Assembly: GCA_028554755.1 (NCBI GenBank) | Contig: JAPTOF010000010.1 | Location: 16,272,501 to 16,336,500 of the forward strand | Direction of reading: 5' to 3' | Origin: Cordia subcordata | Taxonomy: Eukaryota > Streptophyta > Magnoliopsida > Boraginales > Cordiaceae | Length of the DNA stretch: 64,000 bases | Shown: one piece after another, positions 44,654 to 55,734 of the stretch | How positions within the stretch are numbered: position 1 is the first letter of the stretch | How the letters are laid out: each line of letters opens with the position of its first letter | Program-made: the position numbers and the translations under genes | Notes under the pieces: generated by a model | What the model was told of the DNA's origin: nothing | The model's input: the letters and a program-made list of their open reading frames with translations, nothing else | Databases searched by the model: none

Positions 44654-46280
44654 TCAAAGGAGGATTTCTTCCATCCCCCACAATTTACAAATTTTCCTAT
44701 TCATACTAGAAGTAGTGAAATGTTTTCCAACAATGCATTTAAGTCTAACATGATTAAAGATGGATGAAAAGATTTGCTCCTCCGTCTTGAAGCTCTTGTG
44801 AAATTCACGATGATTCCTCTCAATCCAAATAAAGTAGATTGCTGCCTCCAAAAAGTACTTCAAGATAGTAGCTTTAAGATTATTTTCGAGTGCATAAGGT
44901 GAAATAAAAGCAATAATGTCTCCCCAATTGATCAATGTTTCTTGGATCATAGTAAGATGAAGTCCTTTCCTCCAGATCCTTCTAGTGAAACAAAAATTAA
45001 AGAAAAGATGGTCTCTAGTTTCACACCCAAAGTTGCAAAAAATGCAAGTGGGATTCAGCTCCCTACCCCAATAAAGCAATCTGAATTTTGTGGAAAGTCG
45101 ATCATGAATAGCGAGCCAAGTAAAAAATGCTTGTCTTGGTGCATGCCCTTTGAACCAAACAATATAGTGCCAATCAACTTTATTCTTCTTCCTTCTGATT
45201 TCCTCCCAAGTGTGTGAGGAAGTGAATTCACCATTTGGAGAAAGGTTCGAAGTAAAAGCATCAAGATTTTCTTCCACAAGATTGGTGCAAGGTGGATCAA
45301 AATGCATGAGATGAATAGGCCAAATCCAATTACCAAAAACAAAAATGTCACACACCTTAGCATAGTATGGTGGATTGTTGAGAGTGCTGCTCCAAAAATT
45401 GCTAAGTACCTCATGTGTGTGCCATTTGTCATGCCAAAAGTGCGTGTGCTTTCCATTGCCGAGTACATGAGAGATATGGGCTCTTGCAAAGTTTCGAATT
45501 TTGAGGAGGTTTTGAGAACCCAACTATCATCCTTAGAAGTGGTGAGAGTCCAAATCGATTTGTCCTTGATGTAGTTAATTTGCATCCAATTGCTCCAAAG
45601 AGAATCCCTACAAGTATACATTCTCCAAAAGGATTTAAGGAGAAAAGTGCTGTTGATGTCTTCAATCTTCCGGATACCAAGTCTACCTTCATCAAGAGGG
45701 AGACAAATGTCTTTCCATGCAATCTTAGCCCCAGTATTCTTCCAAAGGAAAGCACAAAATTTGGATTCAATTTTTTGAATGATACTTTGGGGAAGAAGAA
45801 ATGCACCAGCCCAAAAGGAACAAATTTGCAAGTGTGTGGATTTGATAAGGGTTAATCTACCCATGTAGGAAAGCCAATGATTGGTCCAGCTTTCAAGCCT
45901 TCTATTGATTTTCTCCAAAAGAGGTAAACAATCAGTCCTACGGAGCTTCCTTGACACAAGAGGAACACCCAAATATCTTATAGGAAGATTACCTTCTTTG
46001 AAGTTCATTTTGCAAAGAATGGCCAGCTTTGTTTCACGAGGAACACCACCAAAGAAAATATTACTCTTGGAAGGGTTTGCTTTAAGACCCGAGAGAGAGC
46101 AAAAGTTCTCCAAGACATCCATAATGCACTCAATTGATTTGATATTTCCTTTGCAAAAGATAAAAAGGTCATCAGCAAAACAAAGATGGTTCAACCTCAA
46201 CTTTGCCCATTTTGGATGAAACCCAAACTTTTGATCTTGTTCCAACTTGTTGAGCATGCATGATAATACTTGCATGCAAA
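44654..46280 (-). pseudogene. LINE-8 ORF2, 3' part (RT motif C onward, zf-RVT)
   Basis: From CMQVLSCMLNKLEQ it continues through LNHLCFADDLFIF (FADD 46168-46179, intact), LPIRYLGVPLVSRKL and the linker. The zf-RVT-like region (CIFCNFGCETRDHLFFNFC) ends WGMEEILL at 44654. A frame change lies near 45500. The N-terminal part of the same ORF2 is at 55735-57748. Confidence 0.88.
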
Positions 46281-46292
46281 CTTTTGATCTTG
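46277..46292 (+). repeat. 16-bp filler copy at the LINE-9 5' junction
   Basis: caaacttttgatcttg at the junction repeats 46224-46239 of LINE-8, 53 bp away. It belongs to neither element at this place, so it looks like templated filler DNA. Confidence 0.7.
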
Positions 46293-47885
46293 ATCATTGA
46301 TAGCATGGAGCAAGGTATTCTTTGTCATATCTCTATACCAAGATGTCAACCGTTTTTTCTTGGTTTTGTCTATGGCAAAAACTCCTCAAATTGTAGGAAA
46401 TATCTTTGGAAGAAAATCAGATTGTGGAGTGAATGGTGCTGGAATGGGCCGCTTTGTATCATGGGGGATTTCAATGAAATACTTCATAGTGGAGATAGAT
46501 CCACTTCTTGGAGTTTGCCCACAAGTGCAAGAGACTTTAAGCTTTGTGTTTGTCAAGCGGACCTGTTTGAAATCAAAACATTTGGTCCACACTTTACTTG
46601 GTCAAATAGAAGCACCCAAGGAAACTTCATTGCAAGCAAAATTGATAGGGCACTCATCAACCTTCATTGGGAGAAGTATATGGAGAATTCTTTCCTTTTG
46701 GTGGAGAATCCAAGCATTTCTGACCATTGCCCTCTTATTTTAAATGTGATGCCGCCCAAGCCCTCCTCACCAAAGCCTTCAAGTTCTATAATGCTTGGGC
46801 CACACATGCAGAATTCCCCCATCTTATTAATAGACATTGGAATGCACGGGTTTTTGGCACTCCAATGTTTATTCTTTACCAAAAGCAAAAGCTCCTTAAA
46901 AAAGCATTGAAAAAGTTTGATAAGGAGCACTTCTCTTGCATTAAGCATCAAATCGGTCAGCTCAAGGAAAATCTCCATGAAGTGCAAGTTGACATTCTTA
47001 ATGGGATCATCAATGCGGAAATTCTCAACAAGGAAAAAGATATTCTTGGGAAAATTGAGGAACTTGACAGCATTCATAGGCATATGCTTCACCAAAAGTC
47101 AAGGCTTCAGTGGATAAAGTATGGGGACACAAATTCAAATTTCTTCCACAATGTTATCAAAGGGAGAAGAAGGAAAAACACTATCAATGCTATCCAAGAT
47201 AAAGATGGGAATACAATTACTTCTTACGAGGGCATTAAGGAAGAGTTTCTTTCCTTTTTCATGAAGTTAATTGGTACTCCGAAAAACACCCAAGCTAATG
47301 TTGAAAATGTTAAAAGCATTCTTGGCAAAACCATCAAGGAGGATTATTTGGCTGAATTGATTACCTATCACTCGGGAAGAGATAATGAGTACTCTTTTTT
47401 CTCGCAACCCCAACAAAAGCCCAGGGCCGGATGGATACACCTCACTTTTCTACAAAAATGCATGGAATGAAATTGGAGAAGATGTCCTCAAAGCCATCAG
47501 CTCCTTCTTTGAAATCGGGAAGATGCTCAAGGAGGTAAATGCCACTTATATTGCTCTTGTCCCTAAAGTCCAAAACCCATCCATGGTAAAGGACTTTAGA
47601 CCCATTTCTTGTTGCAACACGATTTATAAGTGCATTTCTAAAATCCTTGCAAATAGGATGAAAGTTTGCTTACCCTCCATCATCTCATGGAACCAATCAG
47701 CATTCATTGAAGGAAGACTTATCAATGAGAACATTCTTGTTGCGCACGATATTTTTAGAGGATATTCTAGAACTCATATCTTACCAAGATGTGCCCTTAA
47801 AGTTGATATCATGAAGGCTTTTGACTCACTTAGTTGGGATTTTATCAAAGTTGCACTTCTTGCTTTTGGTTTTCCCGACACTTTT
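46293..47885 (+). pseudogene. LINE-9 ORF2, 5' part (endonuclease end, RT first half)
   Basis: Reads IDSMEQGILCHISIPRCQPFFLGFVYGKNS, MGDFNE, FTWSN, SKIDRAL and SDHCPL. Frame changes follow near 46785 and near 47365 (lost bases before ITREEIMSTLF). NKSPGPDGYTS, FRPISCCNTIYKC and LKVDIMKAFDSLSW lead up to LLAFGFPDTF, where LINE-10 entered. The 3' part is at 53851. Confidence 0.88.
47865..47885. repeat. Target site duplication of LINE-10, left copy
   Basis: A 21-bp word beginning tttggttttcccg and ending acactttt, repeated at 53830-53850. Confidence 0.95.
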
Positions 47886-47964
47886 TTTGCGGGGCAAGTA
47901 AGATGGGATATATTCCAATAATCAAAAAATTACATGAACAAAGGATGTGGAGAGGTACAAGAAC

Positions 47965-50900
47965 CTAAACAACAACATCATCTAATCTCCACAATTTACA
48001 TAAAGTTTTGTTCAAAGAAGAAGACTGGAATTTTCTACCATTTGTAAGTTTAACTCTAACATCATTAAAGACAGTATCAAAAATAAATTCCTCGGTTCTA
48101 GCTTGGTTTTTGAAGATACGTTGATTCCTTTCAATCCAAATGTAGTAAATGGCTGCCCCAAGGAGATGCTTGAAAATTGTGGCCTTCAAATGCTTTTCAA
48201 GAGCAAAAGGTGTGGAGTACTCGATAATATCATGCCAACAAATCAGATTTTCCGGAATGAGAGTGAGTTGCAAGCCCTTTCTCCAAATCCTCCTGGTGAA
48301 ACAACATTCAAAGAAAAGATGCTCCCTAGTTTCACAACCCATGTAACAAAAAATACACGTTGGGTTAATATGGAGTCCCCAATGCAAGATTCTGAATTTT
48401 GTGCTAAGGCGATCACGGAAAGCAAGCCAAACAATGAAGCTATGTTTAGGATTATGCCTCTTGTGCCGATGTAATGATAACCTTCAAAATGAGTGCCCTT
48501 CCTTCTAATACAATCCCAAGTGTGGAAGAAAGAGAAGCTTCCACTAGGAGAAAGGTTCCATAAAATTTTATCCATGGCTCGTTCAAAAGGTTCAAAATCT
48601 GGAACATCAACTTAGGAGAGGTGAATTGGCCAATTCCAAACACCATTTGTGAAAATATCACTAACCTTTGAATGAAGTGGGGGATATGGAATTGTGTTAG
48701 TCCAATGCTCAGGAAGAAGGCCGTCCTTGTGCCAATTGTCAATCCAAAAGAAGGTGCTTGCTCCATTGCCAATCTTGTGTTGGATATATCTCTTTGCCAA
48801 AACACGGCAGCCAAGAAGAGTTTTGAAAACCCAACTAACATCCTTGGGAATATGTAACATCCAAATTGAAGAGTCTTTGATATAGTTGGCATGAACCCAT
48901 TGACTCCAAAGTCAATCTTTAATAGCATAACTCCTCCAAAAAATTTTCAGCATGTATGTAAGATTAACCTCTTCAATGCTCCGAATACCAAGTCCACCCT
49001 CTTGAAAAGGGAGACAAACTTCCTTCCACGCCACCTTTGGACCAATTCCTCTCCACAAAAAAGCTTTAAATTTTGACTCAATGGCTGCCACAACACCTTT
49101 TGGTAAGAGAAAAGCATTTCCCCAATAAGCACAAATTTGGAGGAGGACGGATTTGATGAGCACAAGTCTTCCCGCAAAACAAAGCCAATTATTACTCCAT
49201 GAATCAAGCTTAGAGTTGATTTTTTCCAAGAGTGGACAGCAATCATTCTTCCTAAGCTTTCTTGAAACAAGTGGAATGCCCAAGTAACAGATTGGAAGCT
49301 CACCCTCTTGAAACCCAATTCTATTCATAATTGCTCTTTTCTCTTCATTTGATGACCCTCCAAGGAAGAACACACTCTTTGCATTATTTACAACCAGCCC
49401 TGAATAAGTTGAGAAAGTCTTCAATGTGCTCATGATACAATCAATTGAATACATATCCCCTCTACAAAAGATAAAAAGATCATCCGCAAAACAAAGATGA
49501 TTAAGCTTGATGCTCCCACACTTTGGGTGGAAGTGAAACCTTGGATTAGAAGCCAAGTTGTTTAGCATGCATGTAAGCACCTCCATACAAAGAACAAAAA
49601 TGTAAGGGGAGATGGGTTCGCCTTGCCGAATGCCATTTGCACCAAAGAAATATCCTTCCAATCCTCCATTTAGGCAATGCAAAAACTAGGAGTTTTAATG
49701 CACTCCATAATCCAGCCCACAAACTTTTTGGGGAAGCCAAAAGCAAAAAGGGTGCATTCAATGAATCTCCAATTTAAGGAATCAAAAGCTTTCATGATGT
49801 CGACTTTAAAAGCACATCTTGAAGTGATATGTCTCCTTTGATAACCTCTCAAAATGTCATGTGCCATAAGAATATTTTCATGGATGAGTCTACCCTTCAT
49901 GAAGGCTGATTGATTCCATGAGATAATGTGTGATAAGCAAGCTTTTAACCTATTTGCAATGATCTTAGAAATGCACTTGTAGATAGTATTACAGCAAGAA
50001 ATAGGCCTATAATCCTTGACCATGGAAGGATTTGAGGTTTTGGGCACAAGTGCAATGATAGTGGCATTTACCTCTTTAAGTAGCTTGCTAGAGTCAAAGA
50101 AAGATTTGATTGCATTTAGGACATCATTACCCACAATCTCCCAAGCAGCCTTGTAGAAATGAGATGTATATCCATCCGGACCCGGGCTTCTGTTTGGGTT
50201 GAGTGAAAAAAGTGCCTCCTTGATTTCTTCATTTGTGATAGGTGCAATGGTGGTGGCAGCAACATCTTGATCAATTTGCTTGTCAAATATATTTCTCAAA
50301 GGATCCACATTGATGGTTGTGGAAGAATCAGCACCAAGAAGCTTTTTCAAATAGCCAATGAATTCATCCTTAACTTCAGCTTCTTCAATAAGAATATGAC
50401 CCTCCTCATTTTTGATGGCGTGGATAGTATTTTTGAGCCTCCTACCTTTAACAACATTATGGAAAAACTTTGTGTTTGCGTCTCCATCCTTGATCCAATT
50501 AAGTCTCGATTTTTGAAAGAGGATGGATTTATGTTTTGCTTCAAGTTCCTCCAATGTGCTCAAAATGCGTTTTTCCTTATCAATGAGAGAAAAATCTCGC
50601 TCACCATTAAGGGGAAAAAGTTGCACACTATCCTGCTCTTCCTTAAGCTTTTTGATGGCAAAAGGTATGGCAGCAAAGTGCTCCTTATCAAAGGATTTGA
50701 GAACTATTTTTAAAGCTTTTTGCTTTTGATAAAGGATGTACATTGGTGTACCAAAGACCCGTGTACACCAATTTTCTTCAACAAGTTTGAGGAAATCTAA
50801 ATGAGAGGTCCAAACATTATAAAATTTGAAAGGCTTTGGTGAGGATTTCCAAGACTTACATGTTTGCATGATAAGGGGCAATGATCGAGACTCGGGCTAG

Positions 50901-51552
50901 CAATCTAAAGAAAAGAGTGTTGGTAATTGTGCAGCCAAGTTCCATTGATGAGAGCTCTATCCAGCTTGCTAGCCAAGTAGTTTTGATTATGGCTTTTATT
51001 TGACCAAGTAAAACGTGGACCATGAGCATTTGCTTCTTGTAACTTTGCTTTAGCAACAAAGTTCTTGAACGCACCAGCACTCTTTGGGATAGATAAAGTG
51101 TTTGATTTTTCTCCACAATGTAAGACCTCATTGAAATCCCCCATCAGACATAGGTCATGTTCATCACACCAAGTACATCAATACTCAAGCTTCCTCCAAA
51201 GTTCATATCTTTTTGAAGCTTCATTGTGGCCATAGATGAAGGCAACAAAGAAGGATTTATGAACATGATCATCAAAATTAAAGAGCAAAGCTTGGTCACA
51301 TGAGTCAATCCAAGTTGCTTTAATCCCTTTCTTCCAAAAAAGCCAAATCCGCCCCTTGATAATATCATCCATGTAGTTTGAAAAACCAAATTTTTCAAAA
51401 TGAGCACTAATGAGATTGATATTTTCAGCACTAACCACCTTGTTCTCCAAAAGGCAAAGAATATCCAAGTGGTATTTATTGATCAGCAACTTTGCTTCCT
51501 TTTGCTTATTGGGGGAGTTAAATCCCCTAATATTCCATGAGCAAAAATTCAT
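47965..51552 (-). pseudogene. LINE-10 ORF2 (endonuclease-RT-zf-RVT), frameshifted
   Basis: ATG 51552 opens MNFCSWNIRGFNSPNK. Other endonuclease motifs (LENK, FIYGHNE, MGDFNE, FTWSNK, SKLDRAL) are readable. The text breaks near 51180, and near 50890 where SDHCPL is expected. RT shows NRSPGPDGYTS, YRPISCCNTIYKC, FKVDIMKAFDS, FADD at 49479-49490 and LPICYLGIPLVS. A frame change near 49680 separates motif A from IRQGEPISPYIF; note GEP rather than GDP. The zf-RVT-like end (CIFCYMGCETREHLFFECC) runs to 47965. About 1195 codons if intact. Confidence 0.9.
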
Positions 51553-53657
51553 TGAAGGGGTATAGGAGGAGCACTAGGCTCAAAATCATGGTTGCTATTT
51601 GCATTTGACAAACCATCTTTTCCCAATTCATCAACACAATAATTCTGAACAAGGTGATTTTGATTCCCAATTTCGGCTTCTCCCACATGGCTGAGGACTT
51701 CAAAACTATTTGGGTGCTTCATTTTCGAGCTTGAGGGGTCAAGAGGAACCCTAGCAAAAGAATGATTAGAAGAAGATTCCTTAGCTTTTGGAGAGGGTCC
51801 ATCTTCTTGAGAGATCTTAAGAGGAGCTTTTTTGCTCACGGGTTGCTATTCATAGTGAGTTTTTGATGGCTGTTTTGGAGGTTGCTTTTGAGATTGTGCT
51901 TTAGGTTTTAAGGGGCAATGATCCTCCACATGGCCAACAACTTTACATTGAGAACATTTTGTTGGCTTCCATGCATATTCCACCATGACTTTTGCCTTTG
52001 ATCCGTTCATAAGCTTTGGGAAGACAACATCCTAAGACTTTCCTCCAAGTCAACTTCAATGCAAACTCTTGCAAACTCCAAATTTCTTCTTGAATCAGTG
52101 AGAGCATCCATTTGGATTGGTTTTCCAATGAAGGAGGCAATATACCCGAGTCCTCTTTTTGAGTAGAGGCTCATTGGAACATCCCAAAGTTTAACCCATA
52201 AAGGCACTCTTTTGCGAGAAAGGTTAACAAATTCAAGGTTAGGTTCCCATTTCCTTAACAAAAGAGGCCTATGATTAACATGCCAAAGTTGTTGAAGAAT
52301 TTTTTGGCAAAACTCTTCTTTTTCAAATCTGAAAATTAGAGACCCTTTCCTTTTGTATGAATATCAACCTTGCCAAATTTCTTCCAAACAAGTTCCACCA
52401 TGTTTTTGATGAGAAAGAAGGGTGGGGGGGCACCTAAGAATTGTCCAACAAGGCAATGATTCCAGAATTTATTCCCCTCTTCATAAATATCCTCTGGGGG
52501 GTCGGCCACTTCTCTATTTCCATTAACCAAATTGAAACATGCTCTTCATCAAATTTAAGATTAGTATTGAGATGTTCAGCAAACACACCACCCCAATCAG
52601 AAGAAGGATTATTTGCACTAGGCTCAAATCTTGGTCTAAGTGGTTTTTTCCAAGCATTATAGTGGCTGGATGTATGAACTTGATTATGCCTAGCAATAAA
52701 AGACGGGCTTTTTCCTTCATCATAGATCTTCCTTTCTTCATCATTTGAATTTGGAAAGTTGAAATTACCTTGTGCATGGTCAGCACCTCTTGAAGGTGGT
52801 TTTGCTCTTTGCTCTTCCAAATATGTGGAGCTTTGTTTTTCAGTGTTTGAAAGCTTTGTAGTCATGGCTTGTGTGGCGTCCACTTCAGCAAAAATAAGTT
52901 GCTGATTTGGCATATTTTGACCAGTATTTTGACTTTTAAGTGGAGGGAAATCAGCTTGCAAATCACGTGGGGCAGCATTTGGGATGGTGGGATCTGATTG
53001 CAATGTGTCACATCCATGTTGTGCTGTCAAAAGGAGATTTGTTTGACCTAAAAAGTCACTAACAAGATCAGGGGGGAGGTGTTTTAACCCGTCGATAATA
53101 GCATCATTCAGTGTTTGTCCATCGGGTAAAACCCTATTTTCAACTTTTCTCCCATCTTCGGCTGAAGCATTTTCAACCAAAAGAGCTGAAGTTTCTTGCT
53201 GCCCATGGAAGTTACTTTGATGACCATATGCAATCGGGCTACTAGGGCTAGAACAAGAGGAGCTTTGACATGGTGAGTGAAAGAGAAGTTTTGAGAGCGC
53301 CATTTCAGATTGCTTTGTGCATGGACCAACATCCATATTATCCTTTGGAGAGGGAGGAGATCGTGCTTTTGAATGATTTGCAAGACTTTTTACTAAGTCA
53401 GCCTTTGCTTTGTTTTGTTTATCAACATTCTCTTTAAAAGATGAACCAGCTTCAAGGGCTTCATAGACTTCTTTGAAAACCAAACTTGAGGTTGATTGAG
53501 CATCTCCACTAGCAAGAGGTGAAGAGGCCGAGTCAACCTCATTTTGAGAAGAAGATGAACTAGCTTGTGCTTTAGAGATGGACTCCTTAGCTTGCTTTTT
53601 TGCATGTAGCCTAGCACTAGAACGTGTAGGTGAAGAGACTTTCTTCTTCATACCCAT
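51549..53657 (-). pseudogene. LINE-10 ORF1 (basic start, FPPL, DUF4283-like, CCHC), frameshifted
   Basis: ATG 53655-53657 starts MGMKKKVSSPTRSSARLHAKK. The text includes SSSSQNEVDSASS, TSSLVFKEVYEALEAG, FPPL at 52938-52949, NAWKKPLRPRFEPS, and the DUF4283-like domain (NKFWNHCLVGQFLGAPPPFF ... LLRKWEPNLEF ... SFIGKPIQMDALTDS). A CCHC knuckle is near 51930-51965, and the tail ends PPIPLQ at TGA 51549-51551, overlapping the ORF2 start. Frame breaks are near 52530, 52330 and 52010, and near 51840. The N-terminal half is one long open frame. Confidence 0.9.
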
Positions 53658-53698
53658 GTTTTGAAAAGATGGAGGAGAGAAAGGAAGAGTGTTTAGGT

Positions 53699-53809
53699 TT
53701 AAAGATGGAGAATATTGAAGGTGGAAACAATGGAGGATGGGCTGTTTTGGTGGTGGCAGCAAGAGAAGGTGGTGGACGAAAAGTTAGAGAGAAGGAGGAG
53801 AGAAATCAT
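53699..53809 (-). CDS. Upstream ORF in the LINE-10 5' UTR (36 codons)
   Basis: ATG 53807-53809 (context accATGat) starts MISLLLLSNFSS. A Cys/His/Ser-rich part follows, ending at TAA 53699-53701, 41 bases before the ORF1 ATG. It is closely similar to the LINE-7 frame, with synonymous and conservative differences. Confidence 0.42.
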   Translation of the reverse strand: MISLLLLSNFSSTTFSCCHHQNSPSSIVSTFNILHL

Positions 53810-53829
53810 GGTAGAGAGAGAAAAATCTA

Positions 53830-53850
53830 TTTGGTTTTCCCGACACTTTT
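53830..53850. repeat. Target site duplication of LINE-10, right copy
   Basis: Exact 21-bp repeat of 47865-47885. LINE-9 resumes here. Confidence 0.95.
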
Positions 53851-55656
53851 GTTAAGTGGATCATGGCTTGCATCACAACTCCTAGTTTCACCATTTCAAT
53901 CAATGGAAGCTTTGAAGGTTACTTTAAAGGAGCAAGCGGCATAAGACAAGGTGACCTTATCTCTCGTTACTTTAAAGGAGCAATCGGCATAAGACAAGGT
54001 GACCCTATCTCTCCTTATATTTTCGTCTTATGCATGGAAGTCCTCTCATCCTTATTTAATCATTTGGAACATCACCCAAACTTCAGCTATCACCCAAAAT
54101 GTGCTAAACTCAAGCTGAACCATATTTGCTTTGCGGATGATCTCTTTATTTTTTGCAAAGGCAACTTGAAGTCAATTGATTGCATCATGGAGACATTAGA
54201 GAAATTCTATGAGTTCTCGGGCCTCAAAGTAAATTGCAACAAAAGTGATGTTTTTCTTGGAGGCATATCCCAAGAGGTTAAGAAGCTTATCCTTGAAAAA
54301 CTTGGTTTCAAAGAGGGGTTACTTCCAATTAGATACCTTGGAGTTCCATTGGTAACTAGGAAGCTTCGCAAAGGAGATTGTGGGCCACTTTTAGAGAAAA
54401 TCAATAGAAGAATTGAGCATTAGACTACTAAAAGTCTCTCATATGCTGGAAGAGTATTGCTCATTAAGTCAACACTCACACAAATTTGTGCATTTTGGGC
54501 AAGTTCACTTCTTCTTCCGAAGGGCATCATCAAAGAAATTGAGTCAAAGTTTTGTGCATTTCTTTGGAGAGATACGGGAGCAAAAATTGCATGGAGCAAT
54601 GTTTGTGTTCCATTAGATGAAGGAGGATTGGGAATTAGATCTTTGGAAGACATCAACAATACTTTCTTCACAAAAATTTTTTGGAGAATGTATGCTTTTC
54701 GTGAATCTCTTTGGAGCAAATGGGTTCATTCAAACTACATTAAGAATGAATCAATTTGGACAATCTCTTGCCCAAATGACTCAAGCTGGATCTTGAAGAA
54801 GCTTCTCAATTGCCGAGCTTCAACTAGAAGTCATATTTCACATATTCTTGGAGATGGGAGAGACACACACTTTTGGCTTGATAAATGGCATGAAAATGGT
54901 ACTCTCCTTGAACATTGGAATGGCACTTTCAACCATCCACCACTTCATGCAAAGGTACAAGAAATCTTCTCAAATGGCTCTTGGAATTGGCCATTTCAGC
55001 TTATGCATATCCCCATCCCAAATGCTGCCATCGTTGAAAATAGGTTGGATTCTTACTCTTGGAGTCTCTCAAATGATGGGAAATTCTCTTTTAAGCATAC
55101 TTGGGAGCACTTGTGTAAGCGAAAAAGAAAGATTGAATGGCACAATGCTGTTTGGTTTAAAAACCACACACCAAAGCATGCTTTTATCACTTGGACTGCA
55201 ATGCATGATAGGCTCACAACAAAATTCAGAATGCTCACTTGGGGTATTGAAATCAACTCCAATTGCATATTTTGCAACTTTGCTTGCGAATCAAGGGACC
55301 ATCTTTTCTTCCATTGTAGCTTTACAAGAAGAATTTGGCAAAGAGGGCTGGAGTTAACATGCATAAAAGATCCACCAACATCATGGAATGAAATCCTCAC
55401 TTTCTTTACTCCATACGTTCTTGAAGGCAATCTCAAAGCTACACTCATCAAGCATTTCTTTGGAGCAACAATTTATTTCATTTGGCTGGAAAGGAACAAT
55501 AGACAATTCAGCAACGGAGCAAAAACGAAAGAGCAAATCTTTTCATCCATCTTCAACCATGTTCGAATTAAATGTTCAATTGGAAAGCTTTTCACTTCTT
55601 CTTGTATCAACAAAATCATTTGTAAGAATTGGGGAATCGAGGCTATATTAGAATGA
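53851..55656 (+). pseudogene. LINE-9 ORF2, 3' part (RT second half, zf-RVT)
   Basis: Resumes with VKWIMACITTPSFTIS and motif B, IRQGDLIS, duplicated in frame by a 48-bp tandem repeat (53918-54013), then IRQGDPISPYIF. FADD is at 54130-54141. A TAG at 54421-54423 replaces a Trp codon. From 54457 the frame is open for 399 codons through the zf-RVT-like end (CIFCNFACESRDHLFFHC) to GIEAILE at the stop 55654-55656. The duplication of motif B would disturb the RT fold even without the stop. Confidence 0.9.
53918..54013 (+). repeat. 48-bp in-frame tandem duplication of RT motif B
   Basis: Two copies of a 48-bp unit starting gttactttaaagg (53918 and 53966). They encode YFKGASGIRQGDLISR and then YFKGAIGIRQGDPISP. 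LINE-4 and LINE-6 have one copy. Confidence 0.92.
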
Positions 55657-55734
55657 GCTTCCCCTTCTTTTGATTCTCATGTACATCTTTTGTAATTAAT
55701 ATAGTGCATTCACTTTTCACGCAAAAAAAAAAAA
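55657..55734 (+). other. LINE-9 3' UTR and poly(A)
   Basis: Same 3' UTR as LINE-4, ending attcacttttcacgc and 12 A residues. LINE-8 resumes at 55735. Confidence 0.85.

Larger units (their letters stand above)
47886..53829 (-). mobile_element. LINE-10: full-length L1-type LINE (group III)
   Basis: A minus-strand element of about 5.94 kb flanked by an exact 21-bp duplication. Sense order is 5' UTR with upstream ORF, ORF1, ATGA junction, ORF2, and a 3' end cttacttgccccgc plus poly(A). It is inserted in the RT domain of LINE-9. It resembles LINE-1 in ORF2 and LINE-7 in ORF1. Confidence 0.93.
46293..55734 (+). mobile_element. LINE-9: 5'-truncated L1-type LINE (group I), split by LINE-10
   Basis: Plus-strand pieces 46293-47885 and 53851-55734, with poly(A) 55723-55734 after ttcacgc. 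Truncated in the endonuclease domain at IIDSMEQGILC. It is close to LINE-4 and LINE-6. It is inserted in LINE-8 ORF2. No clean target duplication is seen; the 5' junction carries filler. Confidence 0.9.

Noticed and set aside
53630..53944. 104-codon plus-strand frame crossing the LINE-10/LINE-9 joint
   Set aside because: A random join of antisense 5' UTR and LINE-9 RT sequence in the wrong frame.
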